Translations under genes and position numbers: made by a program | Assembly (NCBI GenBank): GCA_022510865.1 | Contig: JAFLSQ010000008.1 | Span: forward strand, 1 to 64,000 | DNA: 64,000 bases | Source: Treponema sp. | GTDB taxonomy: Bacteria; Spirochaetota; Spirochaetia; Treponematales; Treponemataceae | Direction of reading: 5' to 3' | Part shown: one piece after another, positions 50,215 through 59,902 of the stretch | Position numbering within the stretch: position 1 is the first letter of the stretch | How the letters are laid out: each line of letters begins with the position of its first letter | Notes under the pieces: model-generated | Database searches by the model: none | Seen by the model: only the letters and a program-made list of their open reading frames with translations | Told to the model about the DNA's origin: nothing

Positions 50215-51435
50215 TTATAAAATCACCGTCTCAAATAATTCGCGGACATTTATCCCGCTGATAATCTCGCCTTTTTTGTACTGGCTCAGGATGCCCTCGC
50301 GCCCTGTAATCAGGTGTGATGATGTGATTCCGTGCCTGATTGATATGTCAGCCTCCATCAGCGCGGAAAAATGGTCCGAAATCCGCACGAGCTTTCCGTC
50401 TATGGGATTGTGCTCGCCGGCATTGTATTTCTCGTTCAATTCTTCCCAGGAGACATGACGGCAATCCCCGTTTTTGTCCATGATGCGGTTCGCAAATTCA
50501 TCGCTTGTGTAATAAAGAAGCTCTTTCTCAAAAAAAGGCTCCATGAGCGGCACAAGCTCCTTGCTCACAATCTCATCCTCGATTTTTTTGACGATTCCGG
50601 GCAGGTCATCCGTCGCCTGCTTGACCGGCGAAATGATGTCCCTTGTAACAGACTCGGGCAAATCGTGGAAAAGCGCGCTGAAAAAATTGTTCACAAGCCT
50701 GCGGTCGCACATCTGCGGATTCGCCTCGCGGCCAAGAAGAAGCGTCATAATCGCGACAAAAAAGCAGTGCCCCAGAACGGAAGTTGCCGGAACGCGCGGG
50801 GTCTGGTTCCATCTGGTCTGAAAGCGCAGCTGCTCGATTTTTAGCAGAAAACGGAACGCCTTCTGGTGGGTCATCAGTTTCTGCACACCCTCAAGGTCAA
50901 GATACGGCTGAATCTCAGTCTCAAGCTCCACCCGGATTTCCTCAAGCCGGGACGCCTCGTTCACGACAGCGAGCATCTCCATCTCCCGGATTGTCGCATA
51001 TTTGTGGGCGGCATTGTACACCCGAAGCGAGTGCTCCAAATCCACAGGAAGAGGCAACGAGCCGGCTTTCTGGCCGACGTAAATCGTGAAACTGGAGAAA
51101 AGGCTCTCGTCATCAATCAGATTTTTATACTGGCTCAGGACCCATTCGTTCAGGCGCACATACTCATCCGGAAATTCGCGCTTGAGCATCTGCTGCACGG
51201 GCGCTTTTATGTCGCAGAGGGAGATTTTCCGCAGAAGGTCAAAAAAAGAGGCATAAATAATCCACAGCCAGTCGATTTTCTTGCCGTTGCTCTCCTCATA
51301 CTTCCCGATTATATAAGCGAGCACCATTTTCTCGGCGGCCTTGTCCATCTCAACTAGGTCGAACGGGCGCACAAGGTCATTCCACCGCTGGATGGAAAAT
51401 CCCTCAAAAATCTTGAGCGCGAAATCCTTTCTCAT
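50215..51435 (-). CDS. HD-domain phosphohydrolase
   Basis: 406 residues. The HD core VLGHCFFVAIMTLL and FFSALFHDLPESVTRDI supplies the H...HD metal site, of the YfbR-like HD type. The N-terminal ~170 residues (DLVEMDKAAEKMVLAYIIGKYEE) are helical and unassigned. It may act on nucleotides; substrate unknown. It starts 3 nt after the preceding stop codon, so it is part of the nadK-recN series. Confidence 0.75.
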   Translation of the reverse strand: MRKDFALKIFEGFSIQRWNDLVRPFDLVEMDKAAEKMVLAYIIGKYEESNGKKIDWLWIIYASFFDLLRKISLCDIKAPVQQMLKREFPDEYVRLNEWVLSQYKNLIDDESLFSSFTIYVGQKAGSLPLPVDLEHSLRVYNAAHKYATIREMEMLAVVNEASRLEEIRVELETEIQPYLDLEGVQKLMTHQKAFRFLLKIEQLRFQTRWNQTPRVPATSVLGHCFFVAIMTLLLGREANPQMCDRRLVNNFFSALFHDLPESVTRDIISPVKQATDDLPGIVKKIEDEIVSKELVPLMEPFFEKELLYYTSDEFANRIMDKNGDCRHVSWEELNEKYNAGEHNPIDGKLVRISDHFSALMEADISIRHGITSSHLITGREGILSQYKKGEIISGINVRELFETVIL

Positions 51436-51438
51436 ACG

Positions 51439-52242
51439 CTATTTGCTCAGACCCTTCTTGTGATCCATGTCCATCTTGTCTTTCCAGACAAGAGCCTTGC
51501 GCTTCACTTCCTCTGCCTGCTCAGAATTCCCGATTGCCACATAAAGTTTTCTGAGCGCAAGAAGATAACGGATGCCGTTCCGCATATCGTCAAGGCGGCG
51601 CGTTGACATCTCGTACTTGTCGCGGTAGGCAGTCGCGGAATCAGAGAGCAGCTGGATTACCAGGCGGACATAGACGACCGTGGTCTCGTAATGCAGGCTG
51701 GACGGGTCAAAATAATCCTTCACGCATTCCTTCATGTCAATCAGATTTTTTGCGACTGTCGTGAACCGCCCCTCAAGCTCAACAAACGACCACCGCCATT
51801 TGCTGTTATCGCCGAAAGCATCCTTCAGCAGGCTGATTGAAAGCCCCAGCTTCCTGATTATCATGTAACGCCTTGCGATTGCGATGCTTTTAATCTTCTC
51901 AAGCCTGTCCGCAATCTCGGAATATGATATGTCGATTCCGTCTGTCACAACGTCCTCAAGATAGATAATCGCCTTGTATAAAACTTTACGCGCGTCGTTC
52001 AGCGCATCATTGTTCTTCACGTCCATAACTTTCAGGGAAAGACTGTTCAAAGCCATGTAAAGCGAGGCCGCGTAAATCATATCCTCGCACAAAAGAAGTT
52101 TTGTGTTCTCAAAATTTATGTCGCCGGCGTGAATTCCGTTCGACATGGTTTTCTCTTTCTCCAGAGTCGCAGTAATCTTATCCTTGTAAGGCTGGATGGA
52201 CTCATTAAAATGCAGCCTAGCCTCTTCCGTCACTTTTGCCAT
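51439..52242 (-). CDS. Helical protein of unknown function
   Basis: 267 residues, almost wholly alpha-helical by sequence pattern; no signal peptide, no membrane segment, no recognised domain. Landmarks: LEDVVTDGIDISYSEIADRLEKIK and KRKALVWKDKMDMDHKKGLSK. The ATG at 52242 has GGAGG upstream and shares a base with the recN stop (TGATG), which implies coupled translation. Probably restricted to treponemes. Confidence 0.65.
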   Translation of the reverse strand: MAKVTEEARLHFNESIQPYKDKITATLEKEKTMSNGIHAGDINFENTKLLLCEDMIYAASLYMALNSLSLKVMDVKNNDALNDARKVLYKAIIYLEDVVTDGIDISYSEIADRLEKIKSIAIARRYMIIRKLGLSISLLKDAFGDNSKWRWSFVELEGRFTTVAKNLIDMKECVKDYFDPSSLHYETTVVYVRLVIQLLSDSATAYRDKYEMSTRRLDDMRNGIRYLLALRKLYVAIGNSEQAEEVKRKALVWKDKMDMDHKKGLSK

Positions 52243-53981
52243 CAAAAACCTCCGCTGAAGCGCTCAAGAAGAGAGCGTGCGTGCCGCAGCGACTGCTCCG
52301 TATCAGAATCGCCGGAAAGCATCCGCGCAATTTCCGCGACCCTCGCCTCCCCCTCCACCAAAGACACATTCGACGAAGTAATCTCACCAGACACACTTTT
52401 CTCTATCTTTATCTGATTATCGGCATAAACTGCGATGCTCGCTAGATGTGTGATGGCAAAAACCTGCCGATTTTTCGCAAGATTTTTCATGTGCGCGCCC
52501 ACCGCCACGGCAACCTCACCGCCGATTCCCGTGTCAACCTCATCAAAAATCAGAGTATCAACGGAATCATTCTGGGCAAAAATCGTTTTGAGCGCGAGCA
52601 TGACGCGGGAAAGCTCGCCGCCGGATGCAATTTTGGAGAGAGGAAGCGGAGGATTCCCCGGATTCGCGCTGATGAGGAATTCTATGTCATCCTTTCCGTA
52701 TGGACCGCACAGCTGCTCCACTGCGGAGCCGCTCTTCTGCTTTATGCTCACGACAAACCGCGTGGATGACATGCCAAGCCGCGCAAGAATATCGCAGACT
52801 TCCCTGTTCAGAACCTCGGCGGTAGCGGCGCGTTTTTTTGAGAGCGCGTCGGCGGCAAGAAGAACCTCTTTCTCAAGCGCGGTGATTTCCACGGCAAGCC
52901 TTTCCCTCAACGAATCCCCGTCCTCATTATCCGCTATGAATTTCTGGGCAGACTCATAATACGCAGTCACCTCTGAGAGCGGCGCGTTCACCGATGATGC
53001 ATACTTTTTTTTCAGATTATAGATGACTGACAGCCTGTCCTCAACCTCCTGCAAGCGGCCCGGATCAAATACAAGCCTGCTCTGATAGGAAGAGAATTCA
53101 TCCGCAATATCCGAAAGCTCATAAAAAGCGGAGTCAAGCCGCTCATTCAGCGCAGACAACGACCTGTCCATCTCCGCAAGATGAGATGAATCGCGGCACA
53201 GATGCTTGAGCACCGGAATCACGGAATTATCATCAGAAGAAAAGGCTTTGTTAATCGAATCAACGTCAGAAAAAATTCTCTCATAGCTTGACAGCTTGGC
53301 CTGCTCATCCTCCAGAGCCTCATCCTCGTTATTTTTGAGCTTCGCCCCGTCTATCTCCTGCACAGCGAACCTCATCATATCAAGCTTACGAAGCCTCTCA
53401 TTGTCCGACATCGAAATCTCAGAGAGTTTCCGCCGCTTCTCGACAAGCAGCGCATATTTTTTTGTGAAAGCGTCAACCTCGCCGCAAAGCCCCGCCCTGG
53501 AATCAAGGAATTTCCTGTGCTCCGGAACGCGCATCAAAGACTGATGCCCGTGCTGGCCGTGAATATCAACAAGAAACGCGGAAAACTGCGCAAGATCGGA
53601 GCGTGTAACTGGCGTGGAATTTATCCACGCGCCGGTTTTCCCGGAATCGCGGATAAAACGCCTCAGAATCACGCGGTTGCCATCCGCAGCGATGCCGTGA
53701 AGCGCGAGCCATTCCGCGGCAGACGCAGGCTCATCATCAGGCGAGAGATTCGTCCGCACCTCCGTGTCGCGAATCAAAAAAGTCGCAGAGACGGATGCCT
53801 CGGATTTTCCCGCGCGAATCTGCTGGACATCGGCCTTTCCGCCGAGCAGAAACGACAGAGCGCCAATGAGGATTGATTTTCCGGCCCCTGTCTCGCCGGA
53901 GAGCACCGTGAAACCTGTGGAGAATTCGATATAATCCGAATCAATAAGGGCAAAATCCTTTATTGTCAAGTCCTCAAGCAT
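52242..53981 (-). CDS. recN: DNA repair protein RecN
   Basis: SMC-like ATPase that acts early in double-strand break repair. 579 residues: Walker A LSGETGAGKSILIGAL (~27-42), a long coiled-coil middle, the ABC signature LSRVMLALK preceded by KIASGGE, and Walker B DTLIFDEVDTGIGG. GGAGG precedes the ATG, which lies inside the end of nadK (8-bp overlap). Confidence 0.95.
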   Translation of the reverse strand: MLEDLTIKDFALIDSDYIEFSTGFTVLSGETGAGKSILIGALSFLLGGKADVQQIRAGKSEASVSATFLIRDTEVRTNLSPDDEPASAAEWLALHGIAADGNRVILRRFIRDSGKTGAWINSTPVTRSDLAQFSAFLVDIHGQHGHQSLMRVPEHRKFLDSRAGLCGEVDAFTKKYALLVEKRRKLSEISMSDNERLRKLDMMRFAVQEIDGAKLKNNEDEALEDEQAKLSSYERIFSDVDSINKAFSSDDNSVIPVLKHLCRDSSHLAEMDRSLSALNERLDSAFYELSDIADEFSSYQSRLVFDPGRLQEVEDRLSVIYNLKKKYASSVNAPLSEVTAYYESAQKFIADNEDGDSLRERLAVEITALEKEVLLAADALSKKRAATAEVLNREVCDILARLGMSSTRFVVSIKQKSGSAVEQLCGPYGKDDIEFLISANPGNPPLPLSKIASGGELSRVMLALKTIFAQNDSVDTLIFDEVDTGIGGEVAVAVGAHMKNLAKNRQVFAITHLASIAVYADNQIKIEKSVSGEITSSNVSLVEGEARVAEIARMLSGDSDTEQSLRHARSLLERFSGGF

Positions 53982-54816
53982 AAGGTCCTCCAGACCAGTT
54001 CAATTTTGAGCGCAGCGCACCGTAAAATTTCTCTTCGGTGGCACACAAAAGCCGCACATTTTTCTCAAAACGCGACACAACGACCCTGTCGCCATATTCC
54101 AGAGAAAACGGCTCCTGCCCGTCAACTGTAACGCCGTATTCCCGGACGCGGCTTTTGCCCATAAAAATCTCAAGCTCCCTGTCCATCCCAAGCACGATTG
54201 GCCGGCTTGAAAGCGAGAAAGCATTGACCGGCGTAAAAACAAAAGCATCCAGCGTGGGAGAGAGGATTGGCCCGCCCGCCGCCGCGGAATACGCGGTTGA
54301 CCCCGTCGATGTGGCGATTATCACGCCATCCGATTTCAGCTTGCATAACGGCCGCCCATCGTAATTCACATCAAGAGAAATCGTGGATGCCCCGCGCTCA
54401 CCGAAAATCACAGCGTCATTCAATCCAAGGGATGAATAGACGCAAAGCCCGTCCCTGAGCACCCGCACCGAAAGCAGCGAGCGTTCCTCGAACACGGCCT
54501 CGCCTCTCAGAGCCTGCTCCAGAGAGGGATTCCAGTTCTCCGGCTGAACCGAGGCAATGAATCCGAACTGCCCCAGATTCACCGGAAAAACCGGGATATT
54601 CTCGCGGACCGCGTTCCGAGCCGCAAAAAGAACAGTCCCGTCGCCACCCAAGGTCACTGCAAGGTCATAGCCAGAAAAAGAGACATTCCCGGCAAAGCCA
54701 TCAAAATCATAAAGGACGGTCTGGATTCCCTTATTTTTCAGGAAACTGTCGATTTTCTCCGCCAAAGTCAGCGACTCATCTTTGCTTATGTTTACGATAA
54801 CAAGGACTTTTTTCAT
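53974..54816 (-). CDS. nadK: NAD kinase
   Basis: Phosphorylates NAD to NADP. 280 residues. VTLGGDGTVLFAARN is the signature GGDG loop; NDAVIFGERGASTISLDV and SDGVIIATSTGSTAYSAAAGGPI are also canonical. Start at the ATG 54816, 7 nt after the preceding stop; an in-frame TTG at 54840 is rejected. Confidence 0.94.
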   Translation of the reverse strand: MKKVLVIVNISKDESLTLAEKIDSFLKNKGIQTVLYDFDGFAGNVSFSGYDLAVTLGGDGTVLFAARNAVRENIPVFPVNLGQFGFIASVQPENWNPSLEQALRGEAVFEERSLLSVRVLRDGLCVYSSLGLNDAVIFGERGASTISLDVNYDGRPLCKLKSDGVIIATSTGSTAYSAAAGGPILSPTLDAFVFTPVNAFSLSSRPIVLGMDRELEIFMGKSRVREYGVTVDGQEPFSLEYGDRVVVSRFEKNVRLLCATEEKFYGALRSKLNWSGGPYA

Positions 54817-54823
54817 GTCAGTT

Positions 54824-55879
54824 TTACGGCAAGGAGCCAAGCACCTTCACAATCTTCGCGCACTCCGCATGAGTCAGCCGCGGATAAAGAGGAAAGTGAA
54901 CGCACCGCAAAAACAAGGACTTCGCGTGAATGCATTTCTCGGAAAGAGAATCATCCATTGCGATTACAGAGCCTTCGTATGCAAGCTGAATCTCAATATC
55001 CTTTTTTGATGTGTATTGCCGCACATCTTTGAAAGAGCTGTTGAGCACAAGCGGAAAACAACTTGCCGTAGAGCCTTCATCCGATTCTCTGGCGAACATT
55101 TTGTGACGGCCGGTCATGCACGCACGCTGATAAACCGAAAACAGCTCTTTTCTTGCGGCCTCATTGCGCGGATATTCCTTGACCTGCACCCAGCCAAGCG
55201 CGCAGTTTATATCAGGCAGCAAATCCGTGACAGGAACATTCTCAAGGATATGTTTCAGGACGACCCATTCGCGTCTGCCGGGGGCAATCAGAATCGCACC
55301 GCCGCCAGCGGTAATCACATCGCGCTCCTCCAGCCCAATGATTGTGAAAACGCCGAAAGTTCCGGCCTGCGCCCTCTCCCCGGTATCAGTTCCATCATCA
55401 TCTTTCAGAGCCACAGATGCGCCCGCGCTCTGGGAAATGTCCTCTATCACAGGAATTCCAAGACGCATAATCGCCTGCACATCAGGAACAATTCCCTCAG
55501 TCTCATGCAGGACAATCAGACTTCCGCCGGATTTCATCCCGTCCTCCACAATCTGAGGGGAAACAACGCCGGTGGACTCATCAACATCCAGAACAAGAGG
55601 CTCATACCCCATGGAGACGAGTGTCTGGAACTGCCACGCAGGAGCAAGTGCGGAAATCATGACTTTTTTCCCGATTTCAAAACCGAGCGCCTGCAAAGCG
55701 TATTTCAATGCGATGGATGGCGAACGCAGTGCCGCAGCTCCGTCACATTTTATGAAATCTTTTATCTGCTGGATAAGTTTGCCGTTCAACTCGCCTGGCC
55801 CGATTTTCTCGTCAACCATGCAAGTAAGAACGGCATCCATTTCTTTTCTACGAATAGTCGTACTGTATGTCGGTATCAT
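54824..55879 (-). CDS. DegT/DnrJ-family protein lacking the PLP lysine
   Basis: 351 residues with the fold of sugar aminotransferases. GAAALRSPSIALKYALQAL, PAWQFQTLVSMGYEPLVLDVD and IEDISQSAGAS match the cofactor-binding half. Where the family has FSFHxTKxxTTGEGG, this protein reads FTIIGLEERDVITAGGG, so the Schiff-base lysine is replaced. It may be a non-catalytic or dehydratase-like relative. Its ATG overlaps the cheW stop (TAATG), so the two are made together, which hints at a sensory rather than biosynthetic role (inference). Confidence 0.75.
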   Translation of the reverse strand: MIPTYSTTIRRKEMDAVLTCMVDEKIGPGELNGKLIQQIKDFIKCDGAAALRSPSIALKYALQALGFEIGKKVMISALAPAWQFQTLVSMGYEPLVLDVDESTGVVSPQIVEDGMKSGGSLIVLHETEGIVPDVQAIMRLGIPVIEDISQSAGASVALKDDDGTDTGERAQAGTFGVFTIIGLEERDVITAGGGAILIAPGRREWVVLKHILENVPVTDLLPDINCALGWVQVKEYPRNEAARKELFSVYQRACMTGRHKMFARESDEGSTASCFPLVLNSSFKDVRQYTSKKDIEIQLAYEGSVIAMDDSLSEKCIHAKSLFLRCVHFPLYPRLTHAECAKIVKVLGSLP

Positions 55880-56358
55880 TATTGCTGAACTTCAATAATG
55901 CTCTGCAATTCCTTCGCATTGAACAATTTTCTGGTGTTGAGCATAATCAAATAGCCCTCTTTCTCCCGGACAACACCCTCAATGTATTCAGTGCCAATTC
56001 CGCTGAGCATCTGCGGAGGCTCTTTCACATCCTCCATGCTTAGTGAAACGACCCGCTCCACTTTATCAATGATAATGCCGATTTTATTACCGTCAATATT
56101 AAGGATAATAAAGCCACCCTCTATTTCAATATCATCAGTAGGACGTGCCATCTCCTGGAGTTTAAAACGCTTGCGCAAATCAATGATAGGAATGATTTCT
56201 CCACGAAGATTGATAATTCCTTCCACGTAAAATGGCGCATTCGGAATTACACGAACATTCTGAAGACGGACGATTTCCTTCACATCCATAATGTTTACAC
56301 CGTACAGCTCCTCTCCAAGATGAAAAGTCACCAACTGAAACTGAGATTCACCAGCCAT
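55879..56358 (-). CDS. cheW: Chemotaxis coupling protein CheW
   Basis: 159 residues, one CheW domain. LVTFHLGEELYGVNIMDVKEIVR, EGIINLRGEIIPIIDLRKRF and IGIIIDKVERVVSLS follow the family pattern. CheW links chemoreceptors to CheA. Start at 56358 because GGGAG lies 5 nt upstream and the promoter at 56391-56419 leaves a normal leader; the ATG at 56370 has no site. No cheA, cheX or cheY is nearby, so this is probably an additional CheW. Confidence 0.9.
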   Translation of the reverse strand: MAGESQFQLVTFHLGEELYGVNIMDVKEIVRLQNVRVIPNAPFYVEGIINLRGEIIPIIDLRKRFKLQEMARPTDDIEIEGGFIILNIDGNKIGIIIDKVERVVSLSMEDVKEPPQMLSGIGTEYIEGVVREKEGYLIMLNTRKLFNAKELQSIIEVQQ

Positions 56359-56390
56359 ATTTACTCCCATGAATAATTTTCTATTCTACC

Positions 56391-56419
56391 ATAATACTCT
56401 TAAATTCCATATTTTGCAA
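56391..56419 (-). promoter_or_regulatory. Promoter of cheW
   Basis: On the minus strand: TTGCAA (56414-56419), 17-bp spacer, TATTAT (56391-56396). Start near 56384, leaving about 26 nt of leader with GGGAG. It also lies between comF and cheW and separates the two groups. Confidence 0.55.
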
Positions 56420-56445
56420 TGCAAAAAGACAATTCAACAGTTTTT

Positions 56446-57222
56446 TTATTCAACGGTGAATAAAGTGACCGCATAAACTTTCCTCACTCCCGCACTTTTC
56501 AGGACAGCCGAGCAGCTCTCCAAAGTAGAGCCTGTCGTACTCACATCATCTACAAGACACACCTCCTCCGGCATCACATTGCCAAAAGGCTTTAAGATTC
56601 TGGACAACTGCCGTTGCGGCCGCAAAGCATAAGCATTCTTGATATGCGAGAACCTCCCGTCACGGTCAAGTTTTTTCTGCTCCTGCTTTGTCAGCCTCCG
56701 CAGTACGCTCAGAATCCTAAAGCCATAACGCCAGCGCAAAAAACGGGCAAGCTCATCAATCTGATCCCATCCCTTCTCCCTGATTTTACCTTTTCTCGGC
56801 GGCACAGGAACCACAACCACAGAAGCAAGGTTCATCGACCTGAGGAAAAAGGCAATCTTCCCGGCAAAAAAAGCAGAAAGACAACGCTCCCCTCTGATTT
56901 TCCAGTCAAACAGCAGAGTCTTATTCCACAGCCTGTAAGAGAACAAAGGAAAAACACGATCCACATGAGCAAGCACATTCCCCGAGCGGCATCTCACGCA
57001 TTTGCCCTGAGCCGAAACAAGAGCCTTCCCGCACAGACCGCACCTCGCTCTATCCCACGCGGCAGGAAAAGAGAAACACCTCTGCTCACACCGATTGCAC
57101 ACAGGCAGACATGATGTATGCTCTCCGCAGACAACACAGGAATTCCCACCTTTAAGAGAATAAAAAAACAGGCGCACGGCAGTCAGAAACAGCTGCTCCG
57201 TCTCAAAAACAAATCGCTTCAC
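56446..57222 (-). CDS. ComF-like phosphoribosyltransferase
   Basis: 258 residues from a GTG start. N-terminal double zinc finger (CVVCGEHTSCLPVCNRC and CGLCGKALVSAQGKCVRC). Then the PRTase part with PVPPRKGKIREKGWDQIDELA, RRLTKQEQKKLDRDGR and the PRPP loop EVCLVDDVSTTGSTLES. ComF proteins take part in DNA uptake and recombination in competent bacteria; many non-competent species keep one. No ribosome site is visible; a TATTAT box lies 6 nt upstream without a good -35. Confidence 0.88.
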   Translation of the reverse strand: MKRFVFETEQLFLTAVRLFFYSLKGGNSCVVCGEHTSCLPVCNRCEQRCFSFPAAWDRARCGLCGKALVSAQGKCVRCRSGNVLAHVDRVFPLFSYRLWNKTLLFDWKIRGERCLSAFFAGKIAFFLRSMNLASVVVVPVPPRKGKIREKGWDQIDELARFLRWRYGFRILSVLRRLTKQEQKKLDRDGRFSHIKNAYALRPQRQLSRILKPFGNVMPEEVCLVDDVSTTGSTLESCSAVLKSAGVRKVYAVTLFTVE

Positions 57223-57258
57223 ATATACATAATAGTCAGCGGAATGTTAAAACCTGCA

Positions 57259-57292
57259 AAAATCCGCGAAAAAAAAATGATTTTTTTTTGAT
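57259..57292. other. A/T homopolymer hairpin between comF and mutS
   Basis: A run of A, then TGA, then a run of T (about 57269-57289) can fold on itself and would be followed by U-rich RNA. It may end mutS transcription, but pure A/T stems are weak. Confidence 0.3.
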
Positions 57293-59902
57293 TTAAAGAC
57301 CAGAAAGCGTTTTTTTCCATCTGGCGATGCTCTGCAACGCGCTGATTGGAGTGAGGTTGTCCACATCGGCAGAGAGAATCTCAGAGATTATAATCTCCTC
57401 ATCGCTGAAAAGCCCCGGCGAGCCAGCCGTCAAAGGAGGATTATCCGGCTTTCCTGACGGAATATCAGTCAGCACAAGCGGATTGTCCGCCGCAAGCCTC
57501 TGAATATGCGCCAGAATCTGCCCGGCGCGGTCAATCACCTCAGGAGGAAGCCCGGCAAGCCTCGCGACATGAATCCCATAAGAATTCTCGGTGACGCCGG
57601 GCTTCACTTTGCGCAGAAAAACAACCGAGCCGTTCTGCTCAAGGACATCCATGCACAGAAAAACAAGGGACGGATGCTCCATCCTTGACAGCTCGTGGTA
57701 ATGCGTCGCAAAAAAAGTCCGGCATTTTATGCTGTCCAAAAGATACTCGGAGACGGCACGTGCGATTGCAAGACCGTCCTCGGTTGAGGTGCCACGCCCA
57801 ACCTCATCCATGATTACAAGCGATTTTTTTGTGGCGCAGTGCAGGATGTTCGCGGTCTCCGCCATCTCCACAAGAAAAGTAGACTCGCCTTTCGCAAGAT
57901 TGTCGGAAGCCCCTACCCGGCAGAAAATCCGGTCTATAATCCCGATTCTGGCATAACTTGCGGGAACATACGAGCCTGTCTGCGCAAGAAGCCCTATCAG
58001 CGCGTTCTGCCGCAGGTAAGTGCTTTTTCCCGCCATGTTCGGGCCTGTAATCAGGGCAAAAGATGGATTGCCGCCTTTTCCGGCGCAGAGGCTTGCAGAA
58101 TTCGAGACGAACTCGCCGATTGGAAGATGCTTCTCAACGACAGGATGACGGCCGTCCTTTATCTCAAAGACCGTCGAATCATCCACCACAGGTCTTGTCC
58201 AGTCATTCTGAATTGCGGCAAGCGCGAGCGAGCACGCCACATCCGTGTTGGCAACCTCATCGGAGATTTGCAGAAGATACGGAATGTACTGATGCAGCGA
58301 GGCGCAGATTTCAAGGAACAAATCGCGCTCAAGCTCAAGGATTTTTGAGGACGACTCGTTCAGCTCCTGCTCCAGCTCCTGCAAGCGGGAAGTCGTGTAG
58401 CGGTCCCCATTCACAAGCGCGCGGCGCATGATAAAATGCGATGGCACTGACGAGAGTTTTCCTTTTGAGACCTCGATGAAATATCCGAACGCATTCGTGA
58501 ATTTTATCCGCAGGTTCGCAATTCCCGTCCGCTCCTTCTCCTCCGCCTCATAAGCAGCCAAAATCTGATTGAAATTATCGTGGATTGACCGCCAATGATC
58601 CAGTTCCTCAGACCATCCCTGCCTGATAATCCCGCCCTCTGTGAGCGAGGTTGACGGATTGTCCAGAATGGATTTCTCAAGCAGCTCGCAAATCTCGCAT
58701 GATTTCTCCGATGACACGAACGAGAAATCATAGGGATTCAGATACTCTTTTATTCTGTTCCAAGCGCGCAGACTGGAGGCGAGCGCAAGAAGATTCTTCG
58801 CGTGCGCCTTGTCCATTGCGATGCGGCCCGCGAGCCTCTCAATATCAAGAATGTCGCGCAAATCCTCCTTTACTTTGTCCAGAAGCGGCCTGTTCTCGAA
58901 AAAGCCGGAAATCCGCTGCTGACGCTCCTCAATCTGATTGCAGTCCATTAGCGGAAAAAGAAGCCAGTTTTTCAGAAGCCTGCTGCCCATCGCAGTCCGC
59001 GTGAAATTTACGCACTCAAACAGCGAGAACTGGGTAGAGCCATCGCGCATATTCTCCGTAATCTCCAGATTCCGACGTGAGGAATCGTCCACCATCAGAA
59101 ACTGCTCGTCGGAATAGACGTTTATGAAATTCACATGAGGGATTGCGGCGCTCATCGTCTTCTCAAGATAGTCCAGAAGAAATCCGGCGGGAACGACCTC
59201 GGCGCTATCCGCATCCAAATCAAACGCCTTCAGATTCGCCATTTTGAACTGCCGCAGAAGCTTTGAGTATGACAGCTCGGGGGAGAAATCCCAGTCGGGA
59301 TAATAAGACACAGAGATTCGTGCGTTTCCCTGCAAAGTGCTCTGAATATCAGGATTTTTTTTCAATGATACTGGCAGGAGAATCTCGCTCGGACTGGCGC
59401 GGTTCAGCTCCTTGGCAAAATTCTCGCCCATTTTGGAAGCCTGCCAGGAAGTCGCGCTGAAATTGCCGGTGCTCACGTCAATGAAGGCAAATCCCGCAGT
59501 GCCCTTTGTGATTGACAGCGCGGCAAGATAATTCGCCTGGTTGCCGTCCAGATACTCTTCCTCAACAGCAGTGCCCGGCGTTATAATCTCGACAACCTTG
59601 CGCTCCGTAATGCCTTTGCCGCCCTTGGGGATTTCCCCGACCTGCTCGCAAATGACAACTTTTTTCCCGAGCCGCAGAAGCCTTGCGATGTAAAGCTTTG
59701 CCGCGTGATACGGAATGCCGCACATGTGCTGGCCCGCGCGGTGAGTGAGCGTAAGATTCAGCAGCGCGGAGACTTCCCTAGCGTCATTGTCGAACATCTC
59801 ATAGAAATCTCCGAGACGAAAAAAAACAACCTCCGACTTGTATTTCTCCTTTATCCCCCTGTACTGAATCATCATGGGGGTCATGGACAGCTCATCAGAC
59901 AT
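57293..59902 (-). CDS. mutS: DNA mismatch repair protein MutS
   Basis: Recognises mismatches and recruits MutL. 869 residues. FFRLGDFYEMFDNDA near the N terminus holds the Phe-x-Glu mismatch wedge. FLLDYLEKT, the clamp region, Walker A TGPNMAGKSTYLRQ (~620), VIMDEVGRGTSTEDG (~699) and FATHYHELSR follow. The ATG overlaps the stop codon of ompH (TAATG), so translation is coupled to an envelope chaperone gene. No mutL is visible in the window. Confidence 0.97.
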   Translation of the reverse strand: MSDELSMTPMMIQYRGIKEKYKSEVVFFRLGDFYEMFDNDAREVSALLNLTLTHRAGQHMCGIPYHAAKLYIARLLRLGKKVVICEQVGEIPKGGKGITERKVVEIITPGTAVEEEYLDGNQANYLAALSITKGTAGFAFIDVSTGNFSATSWQASKMGENFAKELNRASPSEILLPVSLKKNPDIQSTLQGNARISVSYYPDWDFSPELSYSKLLRQFKMANLKAFDLDADSAEVVPAGFLLDYLEKTMSAAIPHVNFINVYSDEQFLMVDDSSRRNLEITENMRDGSTQFSLFECVNFTRTAMGSRLLKNWLLFPLMDCNQIEERQQRISGFFENRPLLDKVKEDLRDILDIERLAGRIAMDKAHAKNLLALASSLRAWNRIKEYLNPYDFSFVSSEKSCEICELLEKSILDNPSTSLTEGGIIRQGWSEELDHWRSIHDNFNQILAAYEAEEKERTGIANLRIKFTNAFGYFIEVSKGKLSSVPSHFIMRRALVNGDRYTTSRLQELEQELNESSSKILELERDLFLEICASLHQYIPYLLQISDEVANTDVACSLALAAIQNDWTRPVVDDSTVFEIKDGRHPVVEKHLPIGEFVSNSASLCAGKGGNPSFALITGPNMAGKSTYLRQNALIGLLAQTGSYVPASYARIGIIDRIFCRVGASDNLAKGESTFLVEMAETANILHCATKKSLVIMDEVGRGTSTEDGLAIARAVSEYLLDSIKCRTFFATHYHELSRMEHPSLVFLCMDVLEQNGSVVFLRKVKPGVTENSYGIHVARLAGLPPEVIDRAGQILAHIQRLAADNPLVLTDIPSGKPDNPPLTAGSPGLFSDEEIIISEILSADVDNLTPISALQSIARWKKTLSGL

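Noticed and set aside
54824-55879. Sugar aminotransferase for the rfb pathway
   Set aside because: The PLP lysine is missing and the gene is coupled to cheW, 15 kb away from the rfb genes.
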